In this document: piece after piece, positions 42,138-51,476 of the stretch
How the letters are laid out: the number at the start of each line of letters is the position of its first letter
Position numbering within the stretch: the stretch's first letter is position 1
Origin: SKVR01 sp964453995
GTDB taxonomy: Bacteria > Bacteroidota > Bacteroidia > Bacteroidales > UBA7960
Direction: 5' to 3'
NCBI GenBank assembly: GCA_964453995.1
Contig: CAYVQC010000003.1
Location: 55,928-119,927, forward strand
DNA length: 64,000 nucleotides
Translations under genes and position numbers: made by a program
The notes under the pieces: model-generated
What the model was told of the DNA's origin: nothing
The model's input: the letters and a program-made list of their open reading frames with translations, nothing else
The model's database searches: none

Positions 42138-44711
42138 CTAAAGCACCTGCACCTTCCTGGCAAATTTATTATCTCTGGTTTCAATCAACAGATAATAATT
42201 CCCGGGGGGTAGGTGCTGAACATCTACTCTGAACGAGAAATCATTTATTTTTTTTGTCATGATCATTTTCCCCGCTACATCAAAAAGATAGATATTCTCT
42301 GCCATTTCATCTCCCTGAACATTAAAATGACCGGTTGCCGGATTGGGAAATATCTTTAGCTTCGAACCCGCAACCGGCATGTTTTCTTCCACAATTTGTG
42401 TCCCTGTGTCAATGTACAGCTCAACGGTAGCCGGTGCTGAAAGACTGAACCCATCAAATACGGTATACACAAAAGAATCGTAGGAAATACCGGATACATG
42501 CGGCTCATATTCCCACGAGCCATCGGCATGCAGCACCAGGTTGCCATACAATGGTGGCTCCAGCAACAGGGCCTGCATAAGGTTGCCATCAAGATCGAAA
42601 TCATTGGCAAGCACTCCATCAGCAGGAAAGAGACTTGCCGGGTCGCTGTCAAAACTGATCAGGAAAGAATCACAGTGTGCAATGGCCCGGTTATTAAATT
42701 CGTGCAGCCGGTCTTTCATTACCCAATACGATCCTTTTATGTGCTCTTCCACATCCAGGACTGTATTCCAGCTCTCCCAAAGGAATCTTCCCTGGGGAGT
42801 AAATTCCTCCCCCTGGTAAAACACAGAAAGAGAGATGCCATCGGAAATGGTGTCTTCGGGCAGGGGTGTATTGCGGTCGTCATGAAAAACCACGTATTCA
42901 CTGGGATCGACAAAATGAAGCAATGACCAGGGAATCCTCACATGGACATGATCTTCGTATATGGTAACCCCATCGAGGGAAGTGGCCGGAAGAAACCCAA
43001 AATTCACCCTCATGTTACCGATGTACTGCACATCCTGGTCAAACTCATTTACCTTCCACCGAACGATATTCCAGGGAGCGCCATCAGAAACCACAGAGCG
43101 ATATTGCTGCCCCGGTTCGGAAACTCCGTGAAATATCCCGTACAGATCGTATGCCTCTGTTACATACAGCCTGGCGGAGTAGTTGGTAAGGTGAAGGGCA
43201 AATTCGGCCCTGTTGGTCACTGTATCGCCCGAGGGAAGGACCGATTCACCTACATGGCCGAAATAGGTATCCAGCGAAATCCACATCTCATCAGGATTGC
43301 TCAGGGGTTCATTGAGGTAAAGCCTGAAGTGGAAAAAATCGTAGTCAGCAGCAGCAGTGATACTGTCCAGGGCACAGTCCTGGCAAAACCCATCCCAATG
43401 CTGCATGGCAAGAGGCCGTTGAAATTTGATCAGGCCAAAGTTTTGTTCGGCAGCGGTGATGTTGTGCCAGAGAATGCGGCGGTTCATCAGGTAATCTATA
43501 TGATCCGTTACCCATGTTCGTTTAAACCATTCATCGATCCAGGCAAATTGCATACCCCCGCCACAACCGGCCGATTCAATGGTTTTTAAAAGCCGTATAT
43601 TGTTTTCACCCTGTTCATACTCATCCCCTCCCCCATGATGCATCCCACTGGTGGAATAATGTGCTATACCCCAGCTGGAAGGAACTCCGTATTCGGCAAT
43701 GATCAAAGGGAAGCGATCATAATGGGCCTTCATATGGGTAAGATATCCCAGGTAGCTGTTTGGCCCGTAGTTATCAAAAAAATCAACATAATCAGGACCA
43801 TAATTGATAAAATCGGGATAATAAGGATATGCATGGTAAGAAGCAAAGTAACCTGCAGGAGCATCAACAAACCCGATGGTGCTTAAATCAATGGAAGTAG
43901 TATCTTCCCACTGGTTCCATTCTTCGGGGTGGTTGAGCGGATCCTGTGTAGGCCAGCTGGAAAAACTTACAGGCCTTTGGGTATCGTATCCTGCATATTC
44001 ATAGGCCACAAGATGATCAAGTTTGTCCACAATCCATGATTCGACAGGCAGCACATCCTCAATGGCAAAATGATCTCCAAAATAGTCGGTATGATCACTG
44101 TTTATAGCATTGGTAAGCAGCACTTCGCCGGGATGTATCTCCCTGCCAATTATATAACCCATATTCCAACGCGACACATCAGTCTGGTAGTTGCCCCAGG
44201 CTTTCCCCAGCCGCGGCTCAATATACCTGTTGCCGTGCACACAATCTACATTTTCTTCAATTTCCTGTGTAAAGGCATCGGTAAGAAAATAAAGATCGCC
44301 GTAAAATCCCTCCATTTCTTCTTCGAGCCACACCCCCTGAAAAAAGAACAATGGATTATGCGCATTGGCAAGATTAAAGGAATCCAGCACTTCATAAAAA
44401 TGAGGGAAATGCAGCGTATACAACCTCACCGAATTAAACCCTGCATCTTTGATCAACTGAAACCAGTTGGCATACTGATCGCGTGATACTTCCAGTTGGC
44501 CGGGAAATTGTCCCGGAACAGAAACACCGAGATTCATCCCTTTAACTAAAAAGGGTTCATATTCATTTCCGTTCCAAATAGTAAGATGGGTTTGTGTGGT
44601 GCTGAAAGGAAACTGATGATCGGGCATGCAGTTTTGCTGGGCAATACCGTCACGTTCCAATACCGTCACGCAAATAACAACAAGAAGTAAAGCACGTAAA
44701 AGAAGAAGCAT
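42138..44711 (-). CDS. secreted glycoside-hydrolase-like protein with T9SS sorting domain
   Basis: Protein of 857 residues. Signal peptide about 1-24. Residues about 45-420 look like a TIM-barrel glycoside hydrolase: FNSVRLYTLHFPHFYE, YIIGREIHPGE and a barrel-end Glu in LIIAEYGVPSSWG (about residue 340), a common place for the nucleophile. A beta-rich middle follows, then a cadherin/Ig-like segment (DGVLANDFDLDGN to TVFDGFSL). The last 75 residues are a T9SS type A sorting domain (LKIFPNPATGHFNVQG, ending FARKVQVL). It should be released or held at the cell surface. No GH family was assigned by eye. It is convergent with the large kinase. Confidence 0.8.
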   Translation of the reverse strand: MLLLLRALLLVVICVTVLERDGIAQQNCMPDHQFPFSTTQTHLTIWNGNEYEPFLVKGMNLGVSVPGQFPGQLEVSRDQYANWFQLIKDAGFNSVRLYTLHFPHFYEVLDSFNLANAHNPLFFFQGVWLEEEMEGFYGDLYFLTDAFTQEIEENVDCVHGNRYIEPRLGKAWGNYQTDVSRWNMGYIIGREIHPGEVLLTNAINSDHTDYFGDHFAIEDVLPVESWIVDKLDHLVAYEYAGYDTQRPVSFSSWPTQDPLNHPEEWNQWEDTTSIDLSTIGFVDAPAGYFASYHAYPYYPDFINYGPDYVDFFDNYGPNSYLGYLTHMKAHYDRFPLIIAEYGVPSSWGIAHYSTSGMHHGGGDEYEQGENNIRLLKTIESAGCGGGMQFAWIDEWFKRTWVTDHIDYLMNRRILWHNITAAEQNFGLIKFQRPLAMQHWDGFCQDCALDSITAAADYDFFHFRLYLNEPLSNPDEMWISLDTYFGHVGESVLPSGDTVTNRAEFALHLTNYSARLYVTEAYDLYGIFHGVSEPGQQYRSVVSDGAPWNIVRWKVNEFDQDVQYIGNMRVNFGFLPATSLDGVTIYEDHVHVRIPWSLLHFVDPSEYVVFHDDRNTPLPEDTISDGISLSVFYQGEEFTPQGRFLWESWNTVLDVEEHIKGSYWVMKDRLHEFNNRAIAHCDSFLISFDSDPASLFPADGVLANDFDLDGNLMQALLLEPPLYGNLVLHADGSWEYEPHVSGISYDSFVYTVFDGFSLSAPATVELYIDTGTQIVEENMPVAGSKLKIFPNPATGHFNVQGDEMAENIYLFDVAGKMIMTKKINDFSFRVDVQHLPPGNYYLLIETRDNKFARKVQVL

Positions 44712-44996
44712 TAGCTTAAATTTTGGTTAAAGGTACAACAAACTGTTACACTGTAAATCTACGAAATTTCAGCACGAAAAACACTCTATTAAAGCCTAAT
44801 AATGAAAGAAAAACCATTAACAATGCAATGACACATACCGGTAGCTAAAAAAAAAATAACATTTAACCCTTATTATAAAAAAAACCACTAATATTGCACT
44901 CTTTCATGGATTACCTTGCCAAAACCAATTTAACAAATCCGATAATACAACCATTGACATTTCCCGTCAGGTCTTAATTTTAAGGGGGAACAAACG

Positions 44997-47072
44997 ATGT
45001 ATGAGTCTTTTAACATGCAGCAGGTTGAACAGGAAGTTACCGGAAGATACCGTGAATTTATTGGTTTCTATACTGCACATCGCGATCTGGATTCAATAAT
45101 CCAATACTTTTCCCCCCAAATAACACTCATCGATTTTGGTGAAAATCACCTTACACTGGATTATCATGCTGCTGTAAAGGTTTTTGAAAAAGATTTTCAG
45201 AAACACCCCTACCCATTAAGCTATCATGAAAAAGCCCTGAATGTAAGAACCATTCATTCTACGCTTTGTACATTGACTGCCTCTTTCCACAGCCAATCAC
45301 TGAACAATACGGGAAATACCGATTCTACCACCTACACCCTATCTATGCTGTGGGAAAAAAACAATGACCTGTGGCTTATCAGACAGATCCATCTTTCCTG
45401 CAGTGAAAACACCCAAAAGACAGAGCATCACCTGGATCTGAATCAACAAAAGACAAAAGAACTCGAAAAGCTTATAAACAAAAGAACCCGTGAACTTTGC
45501 AAAGTAAACATGGAACTCTCTGATGCCTGCAAAGAGATCAGCGAGATCAAGCGACGTTTCGAGATTATTTTCGAAAAAGCAAGTGATGGTATTATTGTAG
45601 CCGACTGGAAAGAAAACAGCTTCTTCATGATCAACCAGCGCATTTGCGACATTTTGGGTTATCAGAAGCAAGAGCTGCAACACAAATGGATTACCGATCT
45701 TATCCCCACAGAAAATCACGAAGAATCAATCCAGAAGATCATACAGGAATCAAATGGCGACAGGATCATTGCCGACGATATTCCTCTGATTTGTAAAGAT
45801 GACAGCAAGCGTTATTTTGATGTCACCTCGCAGGTAATCACCATTAAAAGAAAAAGCTACCTGGTAAGCCTTTACCGCGATATAACCGAGCACAAGAAGG
45901 CCCTTTTGCTAAAACACCAGGCTGAAATTGCCCAGAGAGCCTCTGAGGCAAAAAACATTTTCCTGGCCAACATGAGCCACGAGATCAGAACCCCCGTTAC
46001 GGGAATAATGGGAATGAGTGAGATCCTCAACAAAACCCAACTTACCAAAGAACAGGCAGAATACCTTCGTATCATTAAAGACTCTTCCAAGATCCTTCTC
46101 ACCCTGATCAGTGATATTCTGGATATATCCAAAATTGAAGCAGGGAAGCTTACCCTTAAGAAAGAAAATTTCAAAATGGTGGATTTGATTGAAAACATCA
46201 AAACCATCACCCATATGGGCAGGATCAACAAAAACAACAACCTGGAAGTATTGATACACCCGGGAGTTCCCGAATGGCTTTCAGCCGATAAGCTTCGCCT
46301 GGAGCAGGTGATGATGAACCTGCTGAACAATGCCATAAAATTTACTGAAAACGGAACCATCAGCATAGAAGTAGAAACTTTTTCCACCAGCGAGCCGGGC
46401 AATTTCATCAAAATCTCGGTAAGCGACACTGGCCTCGGTATCAGCAAAGAAGACCAGGCCCTGTTGTTCCAGAAATTCCAACAGCTCGACACCTCCCTCT
46501 CACGCCCGGCCGACGGATCAGGACTGGGACTTTTTATCTGCAAGCAACTGGTTACTTTAATGAAGGGAAATATTGGCGTGGAAAGTACCCCCGGGCAGGG
46601 AAGCAACTTCTGGTTCACCTTTCAGTATGAGCTCCCTGAACGCGACACCCTCGACTTTGACGAAATGGAGAGCGACCTCGACATTTCTCTTGACCTGAAC
46701 GTTTTGCTGGTGGATGACAAAAAGGTAAACCTGCAGGTAATCTCCCTCATGCTGCAAACAGCCAATTGCCGCATTGATACCGCGCTTAACGGGCTGGAAG
46801 CGCTGGATCGTTTTAAACCCGAAAAACATGAAGTGATCCTGATGGATATTATGATGCCCCAAATGGATGGCATTACCGCCATGAAAGAACTTCGCAAACG
46901 GCACAATAACCTGCCCCCTATTATTGCTATTACAGCCAATGCCATGACCGGCGACAAGGAGAAATACCTCAGGGAAGGTTTTGATGCCTACATCACCAAA
47001 CCTCTCACCATGAGCAAACTCACTTCAGAACTCATTGATCTGGGTCTGCTGGAAAAGCGCACTAATATTTAA
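44997..47072 (+). CDS. hybrid histidine kinase with N-terminal NTF2/SnoaL-like domain
   Basis: Protein of 691 residues, soluble. Residues about 8-140 resemble a SnoaL/NTF2-like ligand-binding fold (YREFIGFYTAHRDLDSIIQYF with LSMLWEKNNDLWLIRQIHLS). A coiled coil and a PAS domain (about 185-300) follow, then HisKA with His328 (NMSHEIRTPVTG), HATPase with NLLNNAIKFT and DTGLGIS, and a C-terminal REC with Asp617 (VILMDIMMPQMDG). It has no HPt, so it needs an external phosphotransfer protein. The start has AAGGGGGA eight bases upstream. Its 3' end overlaps the convergent parA by four bases. Confidence 0.92.
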   Translation: MYESFNMQQVEQEVTGRYREFIGFYTAHRDLDSIIQYFSPQITLIDFGENHLTLDYHAAVKVFEKDFQKHPYPLSYHEKALNVRTIHSTLCTLTASFHSQSLNNTGNTDSTTYTLSMLWEKNNDLWLIRQIHLSCSENTQKTEHHLDLNQQKTKELEKLINKRTRELCKVNMELSDACKEISEIKRRFEIIFEKASDGIIVADWKENSFFMINQRICDILGYQKQELQHKWITDLIPTENHEESIQKIIQESNGDRIIADDIPLICKDDSKRYFDVTSQVITIKRKSYLVSLYRDITEHKKALLLKHQAEIAQRASEAKNIFLANMSHEIRTPVTGIMGMSEILNKTQLTKEQAEYLRIIKDSSKILLTLISDILDISKIEAGKLTLKKENFKMVDLIENIKTITHMGRINKNNNLEVLIHPGVPEWLSADKLRLEQVMMNLLNNAIKFTENGTISIEVETFSTSEPGNFIKISVSDTGLGISKEDQALLFQKFQQLDTSLSRPADGSGLGLFICKQLVTLMKGNIGVESTPGQGSNFWFTFQYELPERDTLDFDEMESDLDISLDLNVLLVDDKKVNLQVISLMLQTANCRIDTALNGLEALDRFKPEKHEVILMDIMMPQMDGITAMKELRKRHNNLPPIIAITANAMTGDKEKYLREGFDAYITKPLTMSKLTSELIDLGLLEKRTNI

Positions 47073-47815
47073 TTTCTCGAAAGAATTTCCTTTACCAGTT
47101 GTTGGTAGTCAAAAGCACCGTTGCTTGAAGGCTGGTAGCTGAATATATCACACCCATCATTGGGGGCTTCTGCCAGTGCCACATTATTGCGGATACGGGT
47201 TTTAAAAACCTTTTCGCCAAAGTGCGATTCGAGGGTATCCATGACATAACGGTTGAGGACTTTGCGCCGGTCGAACTGGGTTATGAAAATGCCTTTTATT
47301 TCAAGAGAAGGATTCAGGCGTTTCTGGATTTTGTCTACCAGGCCCAGCATTTTACCAATGCCTTGCAAGGCAAGGTATTGCGCCTGCATGGGGATAAAAA
47401 TTTCATCAGCTGCAGTAAAAGCATTGATGGTAAGCAAACCCAGGGAGGGCGGACAATCGATAAGAATGAAATCGAAGTTTTCTTTTTTGGTGTCGAGCAG
47501 TTCCCTGAGAATGAATTCGCGCCCGGCTTCAGCAGCAAGCTCCAGTTCGGCGCCACCCAGCCCGTTGGAGGCGGGTACAAGATGCAGATTCTTCCTTACT
47601 TTGATCATTTCCAGGCCACCATTGCCTTTCATCGCTTCATAAATACCGGTTTGTGAATCGTCTATACCAAGGCTTTGGCTCATATTGGCCTGTGGATCCA
47701 TGTCAATGAGCAATACTTTTTTTCCCTTAAGGGCCAGCCCCGCACCAATGTTGATGGCAGAAGTGGTTTTTCCTACACCACCCTTGTGATTGCTTATAGC
47801 TATGATCTTTCCCAT
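47069..47815 (-). CDS. parA: ParA/Soj-type ATPase (no ParB beside it)
   Basis: Protein of 248 residues. Deviant Walker A KGGVGKTTSAINIG, with the signature Lys before GGVGKT; Walker A' LLIDMDPQANMSQSLG; Walker B FILIDCPPSLGLLTINA. Chromosomal ParAs partition origins together with ParB and parS. Here the downstream side is occupied by the convergent kinase, so no parB follows, and no parS-like palindrome is seen. It may act with a distant ParB or position another cargo, as orphan ParAs do with chemotaxis arrays (inference). Confidence 0.93.
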   Translation of the reverse strand: MGKIIAISNHKGGVGKTTSAINIGAGLALKGKKVLLIDMDPQANMSQSLGIDDSQTGIYEAMKGNGGLEMIKVRKNLHLVPASNGLGGAELELAAEAGREFILRELLDTKKENFDFILIDCPPSLGLLTINAFTAADEIFIPMQAQYLALQGIGKMLGLVDKIQKRLNPSLEIKGIFITQFDRRKVLNRYVMDTLESHFGEKVFKTRIRNNVALAEAPNDGCDIFSYQPSSNGAFDYQQLVKEILSRN

Positions 47816-47891
47816 TGCTTTTTAGGTTTGATGGTCAGTTTTTCGGTAGTGCAATAATAATTCTTTTTTGATTTCATCCGGGATTTTTTTC

Positions 47892-47912
47892 CTGCCGGCT
47901 GCAAGCCGGCAG
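47892..47912. other. perfect hairpin between parA and the PNPOx-like gene
   Basis: CTGCCGGCT-GCA-AGCCGGCAG, a 9-bp stem with a 3-base loop, followed on the plus strand by AACAGTTTTTT. It has the form of a terminator facing right, but no plus-strand gene ends here. It may stop read-through from the hybrid kinase across parA, or be a repeat unit. Confidence 0.5.
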
Positions 47913-47959
47913 AACAGTTTTTTGCGGGAACCAGACCCCGGGCATTACGAAAAGTTTGG

Positions 47960-47967
47960 TATATTTG
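47960..47967 (+). promoter_or_regulatory. -7 box for the PNPOx-like gene
   Basis: TATATTTG matches TAnnTTTG exactly, 68 bases before the ATG at 48036. No -33 TTTG at normal spacing (the nearest upstream one is about 35 bases away). Confidence 0.4.
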
Positions 47968-48035
47968 ACCATCCGCCCTTTCCTTCAAAGGCAATAAAAG
48001 GTTTCCGGCAAGACAAACCAAAAAAACAAAATATC

Positions 48036-48497
48036 ATGGCAAACACACTTTACACAGATTTTGACAACGCCCAACAGGTAATAGATAAATGCGAAGCCTG
48101 CTACATTGCAATGATTGACCAGGACAACAAACCCTATGTTCTGCCTTTCAATTTCGGTTTTGAAAACAATACAATCTACCTCCATTCCGGTCCTGTAGGT
48201 CGAAAGCTCGACATCATGAGAAACAACCCCGAAGTTTGTGTCAATTTCAGCACCGACCACAAGTTGTTTTTCCGCAACGAGGAAGTAGCCTGCAGTTACG
48301 GTATGCGTTACCGGAGCGTACTGGCATTTGGCAAAATCGTTTTTGTGGAGGATTATGATGAAAAAGTAGAGTGCATGAACATTATCATGCGCAAGTATAC
48401 CGGGAAAGATTTTAGTTACAATCCACCTGCCATCAACAACCTGGTAATATATAAAGTGGTGATCGACAAGATCGAAACAAAGATCTCAAACTACTGA
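48036..48497 (+). CDS. pyridoxamine 5'-phosphate oxidase-family flavoprotein (NimA-like)
   Basis: Protein of 153 residues from the ATG at 48036 (the frame is open 56 codons upstream through non-coding hairpin sequence). Split-barrel FMN-binding fold: KCEACYIAMIDQDNKPYVLPFNF, IYLHSGPVGRKLDIMRNNPEVCVNF, and the later strand YRSVLAFGKIVFVEDYDEK. This arrangement is typical of the NimA-like subgroup, whose members include 5-nitroimidazole reductases; most are uncharacterised flavin or haem binders. The specific activity is not known. It is divergent from parA. Confidence 0.88.
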   Translation: MANTLYTDFDNAQQVIDKCEACYIAMIDQDNKPYVLPFNFGFENNTIYLHSGPVGRKLDIMRNNPEVCVNFSTDHKLFFRNEEVACSYGMRYRSVLAFGKIVFVEDYDEKVECMNIIMRKYTGKDFSYNPPAINNLVIYKVVIDKIETKISNY

Positions 48498-48546
48498 TAA
48501 TCCGGAAACATCAGCATAACTTTCGGGAATGGAAAAGGAAAGAGGG

Positions 48547-49152
48547 TTATTCCAAAGGCGTGGCACCCGGTGAATAACTGGAAAAACCGGGGTAATATCT
48601 TCTCAGGATATACTTCCACAACCTTATGATGAGTAAGGCAACAACCACACCGGTAATGATTCCACCAACCACATCTCCCGGATAATGTACCCCCAGATAG
48701 ATCCTGCTGTACGCTTTCAGCCCTGCCCAGGTAAACATGATGGCAGAAATGTATTTGAGCTTATCTTTCAGCAAATAGACAATAAAAACTGCCAGGGCAA
48801 AAGAATTGGCGGCATGTGCCGACACAAAACCGTATTTTCCACCCCGCTTGCCATACACTAAATGCACCAACCCTTCCAGGCTCTCGTCGCGCGAGGGCCG
48901 CAAACGCTCAAAACCATGCTTCATGATCCCGGTAAGCTGGTCGGTAGTGGTAATCATTACTGCTATCAATACCATTATAATCAGCGCCTTCCACCCATAG
49001 TAGCGTACACAAAGTGCCAGGAGCACCACATAAAATGGGATCCAGAAGAATTTCTCACTGATGTAATACATTACAGGATCGAGCCAGGAGGCATTCAACC
49101 CGTTGAGGAACAGAAATAGTTCCCGGTCAATCTGCAGAAGAAAGTCTAACAT
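48547..49152 (-). CDS. PAP2-family membrane phosphatase
   Basis: Protein of 201 residues with five or six membrane helices. The three acid-phosphatase signature parts are present: KHGFERLRPSRD (K-x6-RP), VSAHAANSFALA (SxH/SGH-type, here SAH) and RIYLGVHYPGDVVGG (S/G-R-x5-H-x3-D form). Members dephosphorylate undecaprenyl pyrophosphate, phosphatidate or lipid A. The substrate is not distinguishable here. It is convergent with the PNPOx-like gene and follows obg on the same strand. Confidence 0.9.
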   Translation of the reverse strand: MLDFLLQIDRELFLFLNGLNASWLDPVMYYISEKFFWIPFYVVLLALCVRYYGWKALIIMVLIAVMITTTDQLTGIMKHGFERLRPSRDESLEGLVHLVYGKRGGKYGFVSAHAANSFALAVFIVYLLKDKLKYISAIMFTWAGLKAYSRIYLGVHYPGDVVGGIITGVVVALLIIRLWKYILRRYYPGFSSYSPGATPLE

Positions 49153-49206
49153 ATGTTACAGCAATTTAGATCTGGCATTTCAGCCCATAGGATTATTGTT
49201 GTAGTT

Positions 49207-50193
49207 TTACTGGTTAAGGGTTTTCCAGAGCATATCCTTCAGCTCCACAATTCCCTTGTTGGTGTGCGATGATATCATAACATAGGGGAGATCGGGGATC
49301 TCGGGTTTGAGTTCTTCCAGCATCTGATCATCGGCCATATCGCATTTGGAGATGGCCAGTACCCTTTGTTTATCAAGCAGTTCTGGATTATACATCTGCA
49401 GCTCATTGAGCAGAACCTCGTATTCTTTTGTGATATTGTCGCTGTCTACAGGAATCAGAAACAACAGAACAGAATTTCGTTCGATATGCCTGAGAAAACG
49501 GTGTCCCAAGCCTCTGCCCTCGTGGGCTCCTTCGATAATACCGGGGATATCGGCCATTACAAATGATTTCTGATCGCGGTAAGGAACCATGCCCAAATTG
49601 GGTACCAGCGTAGTAAAAGGATAATCGGCAATCTCTGGCTTTGCAGCAGATACAACCGAGAGAAGGGTTGATTTTCCTGCATTGGGAAATCCTACCAGCC
49701 CTACATCGGCAAGAATCTTCAGCTCCATGATCACAGTCATTTCCTTTTCATCCTCACCAGGTTGTGCATACCGGGGCGCCTGGTTGGTGGCAGATTTAAA
49801 ATGGATATTGCCCAGTCCGCCCTTTCCTCCTTCCAACAAAATCTGCTGTTGATCGTGTTCGGTAATCTCTGCTACGATCTGACCGGTTTCAGCATCGCGG
49901 GCAATGGTGCCCAGGGGAACTTCAATGATCACATCCTTACCCTGTGCGCCGGTTTTTCCCTGTCCTTTGCCATTGGCGCCCGATTCGGCATATACATGGC
50001 GGGTGTAGCGCAGGTGCAGCAATGTCCACAAATTGCTGTTCCCTTTCAAAATGACATGACCTCCACGGCCACCGTCACCTCCATCGGGCCCTCCTTTGGG
50101 AACATACTTGGCACGTAAAAAATGAACTGATCCTGCACCGCCCTTTCCCGAGCGGCAATATATCTTGATATAATCTACAAAGTTTGATGCCAC
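49207..50193 (-). CDS. obg: Obg/CgtA ribosome-assembly GTPase
   Basis: Protein of 328 residues. Glycine-rich Obg fold 1-158 (NFVDYIKIYCRSGKGGAGSV, GPDGGDGGRGGHVIL), then the G domain: G1 GFPNAGKSTLLS, switch YPFTTLVPNLG, G3 DIPGIIEGAHEGRGLG, G4 ISKCDMAD. The optional OCT domain is lacking, as in many Bacteroidota. It acts in 50S assembly and growth control. The start is a GTG at 50193 with AAAGGT-like sequence upstream; starting later would cut the conserved ASNFVD. It is likely co-transcribed with adk. Confidence 0.96.
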   Translation of the reverse strand: MASNFVDYIKIYCRSGKGGAGSVHFLRAKYVPKGGPDGGDGGRGGHVILKGNSNLWTLLHLRYTRHVYAESGANGKGQGKTGAQGKDVIIEVPLGTIARDAETGQIVAEITEHDQQQILLEGGKGGLGNIHFKSATNQAPRYAQPGEDEKEMTVIMELKILADVGLVGFPNAGKSTLLSVVSAAKPEIADYPFTTLVPNLGMVPYRDQKSFVMADIPGIIEGAHEGRGLGHRFLRHIERNSVLLFLIPVDSDNITKEYEVLLNELQMYNPELLDKQRVLAISKCDMADDQMLEELKPEIPDLPYVMISSHTNKGIVELKDMLWKTLNQ

Positions 50194-50282
50194 GGTATTA
50201 CCTTTTCATTAATTACTGATGCTTGCTTTTTCAGGCCTTCCCCACAGGCGTGCATGGGTAAGTGCAAAGCGCCTGGTGTTGT

Positions 50283-50882
50283 TCATACCATACTTACAAT
50301 CTCTTTTTGCGCCAGGTAGTGTTCTACTACCCTGGCAATTCGCCCGGCAACCTGTTTTACAGGGGCCATACCACTGATATTCGACAACTTGTTCTGCTTT
50401 GCATAATATTCTTTCAGCGGAAGGGTTTGCTCCCTGTATACCTGCATGCGCTTACGAATCACATTCTCTTTATCATCGCACCTTCCTGAATCCTCTGAAC
50501 GGCCTATCATGCGGCGAACCAGTTCATCTTCATCCACCACCATGCAAAAAACAATATTGATGGGAATATTCTTTTTTTCTAACAATTTGTCCAAAATAAC
50601 GGCCTGGTGCAGCGTACGCGGGAATCCATCAAAAACCAGCCCTGCAGCATTTCGGTATTGCAGGGCTATTTTATATAATTTTTTCAGCACGATGGCATCG
50701 GGAACCAACACCCCCTCTTTCATGAAACCAATAAGCTGTTTTCCCAGCCTGGTTCCTTTTCTTACCTCTTCCCTGAAGATCTCACCAGTAGACAAATGGA
50801 CCAGGTTGAACCTGCCTGCTACTCTTGCAGACTGGGTTCCCTTGCCACTACCGGGTGGGCCAAAGAGGACGAGATTTAACAT
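50283..50882 (-). CDS. adk: adenylate kinase
   Basis: Protein of 199 residues. P-loop FGPPGSGKGTQSARVA, NMP-binding LSTGEIFREEV, DGFPRT segment LVFDGFPRTLHQAVIL, and a LID with RMIGRSEDSGRCDDKENVIRKR. In the short LID there is one Cys and no zinc site, the short-LID form. It interconverts ATP+AMP and 2 ADP. It sits between hpt and obg in a minus-strand run of purine and GTPase genes. Confidence 0.95.
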   Translation of the reverse strand: MLNLVLFGPPGSGKGTQSARVAGRFNLVHLSTGEIFREEVRKGTRLGKQLIGFMKEGVLVPDAIVLKKLYKIALQYRNAAGLVFDGFPRTLHQAVILDKLLEKKNIPINIVFCMVVDEDELVRRMIGRSEDSGRCDDKENVIRKRMQVYREQTLPLKEYYAKQNKLSNISGMAPVKQVAGRIARVVEHYLAQKEIVSMV

Positions 50883-50918
50883 AAGCTTGGGTATATTTGT
50901 TTGAATGAGAAGAACCCG

Positions 50919-51476
50919 CTACTCCTCAATTTTATATATATCGGTCAGGTTGCGACCCAAACCATCGTAATCCAGGCCATAACCCACAATAAAATCCCTG
51001 GGAATCTCAATGCCAATGTAATCAGGTTTTATATCCGTTCTTACCGCTTCAGGCTTTAACAGCAATGTGGCCACTTTTACATGAGAAGGGTTGAATTGCT
51101 TAAGGTCTTCCAAAAGATGATGTACGGTGATGCCGCTATCAATGATATCTTCCAGAATAATCACCACACGATCCTTGATATCGTCGGTAAGGCCTATCAA
51201 TGTTTTTACCTCTTCTGTGGTTTGGGTTCCTTTGTAAGACGACAGGCGAATAAAGCTGATCTCACATACTCCCTTATAAACCTTTAGCAGATCGGCAGAG
51301 AACATAAATGAGCCGTTTAATACACACAGAAACAAAGGCTTCCGGTCTGAAAATTCATCATAGATCTGGTCGGCAATGTTTTGCACTGCCTTTTGAATAC
51401 GCTCATAGTCAATGTATTTCACAAAAAACTTGTCATGAACCTTGATTTTGTCCTTTGTTTGTGTTTGATAGTTCAT
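50919..51476 (-). CDS. hpt: hypoxanthine phosphoribosyltransferase
   Basis: Protein of 185 residues from the ATG at 51476 (the frame is open 67 codons upstream, with no family match). PRPP-binding loop VVIILEDIIDSGITVHHL, the preceding LCVLNGSFMFSADLL (PPi loop), and late VGYGLDYDGLGRNLTDIYKI. It salvages hypoxanthine and guanine with PRPP. It is the first gene of the hpt-adk-obg-PAP2 run; the gap to adk is 36 bases, consistent with an operon. Confidence 0.95.
   Translation of the reverse strand: MNYQTQTKDKIKVHDKFFVKYIDYERIQKAVQNIADQIYDEFSDRKPLFLCVLNGSFMFSADLLKVYKGVCEISFIRLSSYKGTQTTEEVKTLIGLTDDIKDRVVIILEDIIDSGITVHHLLEDLKQFNPSHVKVATLLLKPEAVRTDIKPDYIGIEIPRDFIVGYGLDYDGLGRNLTDIYKIEE

Noticed and set aside
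45872..46618. 248-codon minus-strand frame inside the third hybrid kinase
   Set aside because: Lies wholly within a well-supported kinase gene, with no recognisable domain or ribosome site.
47000..48036. parS site near parA
   Set aside because: No match to the TGTTTCACGTGAAACA-type palindrome; the hairpin at 47892 is unrelated.
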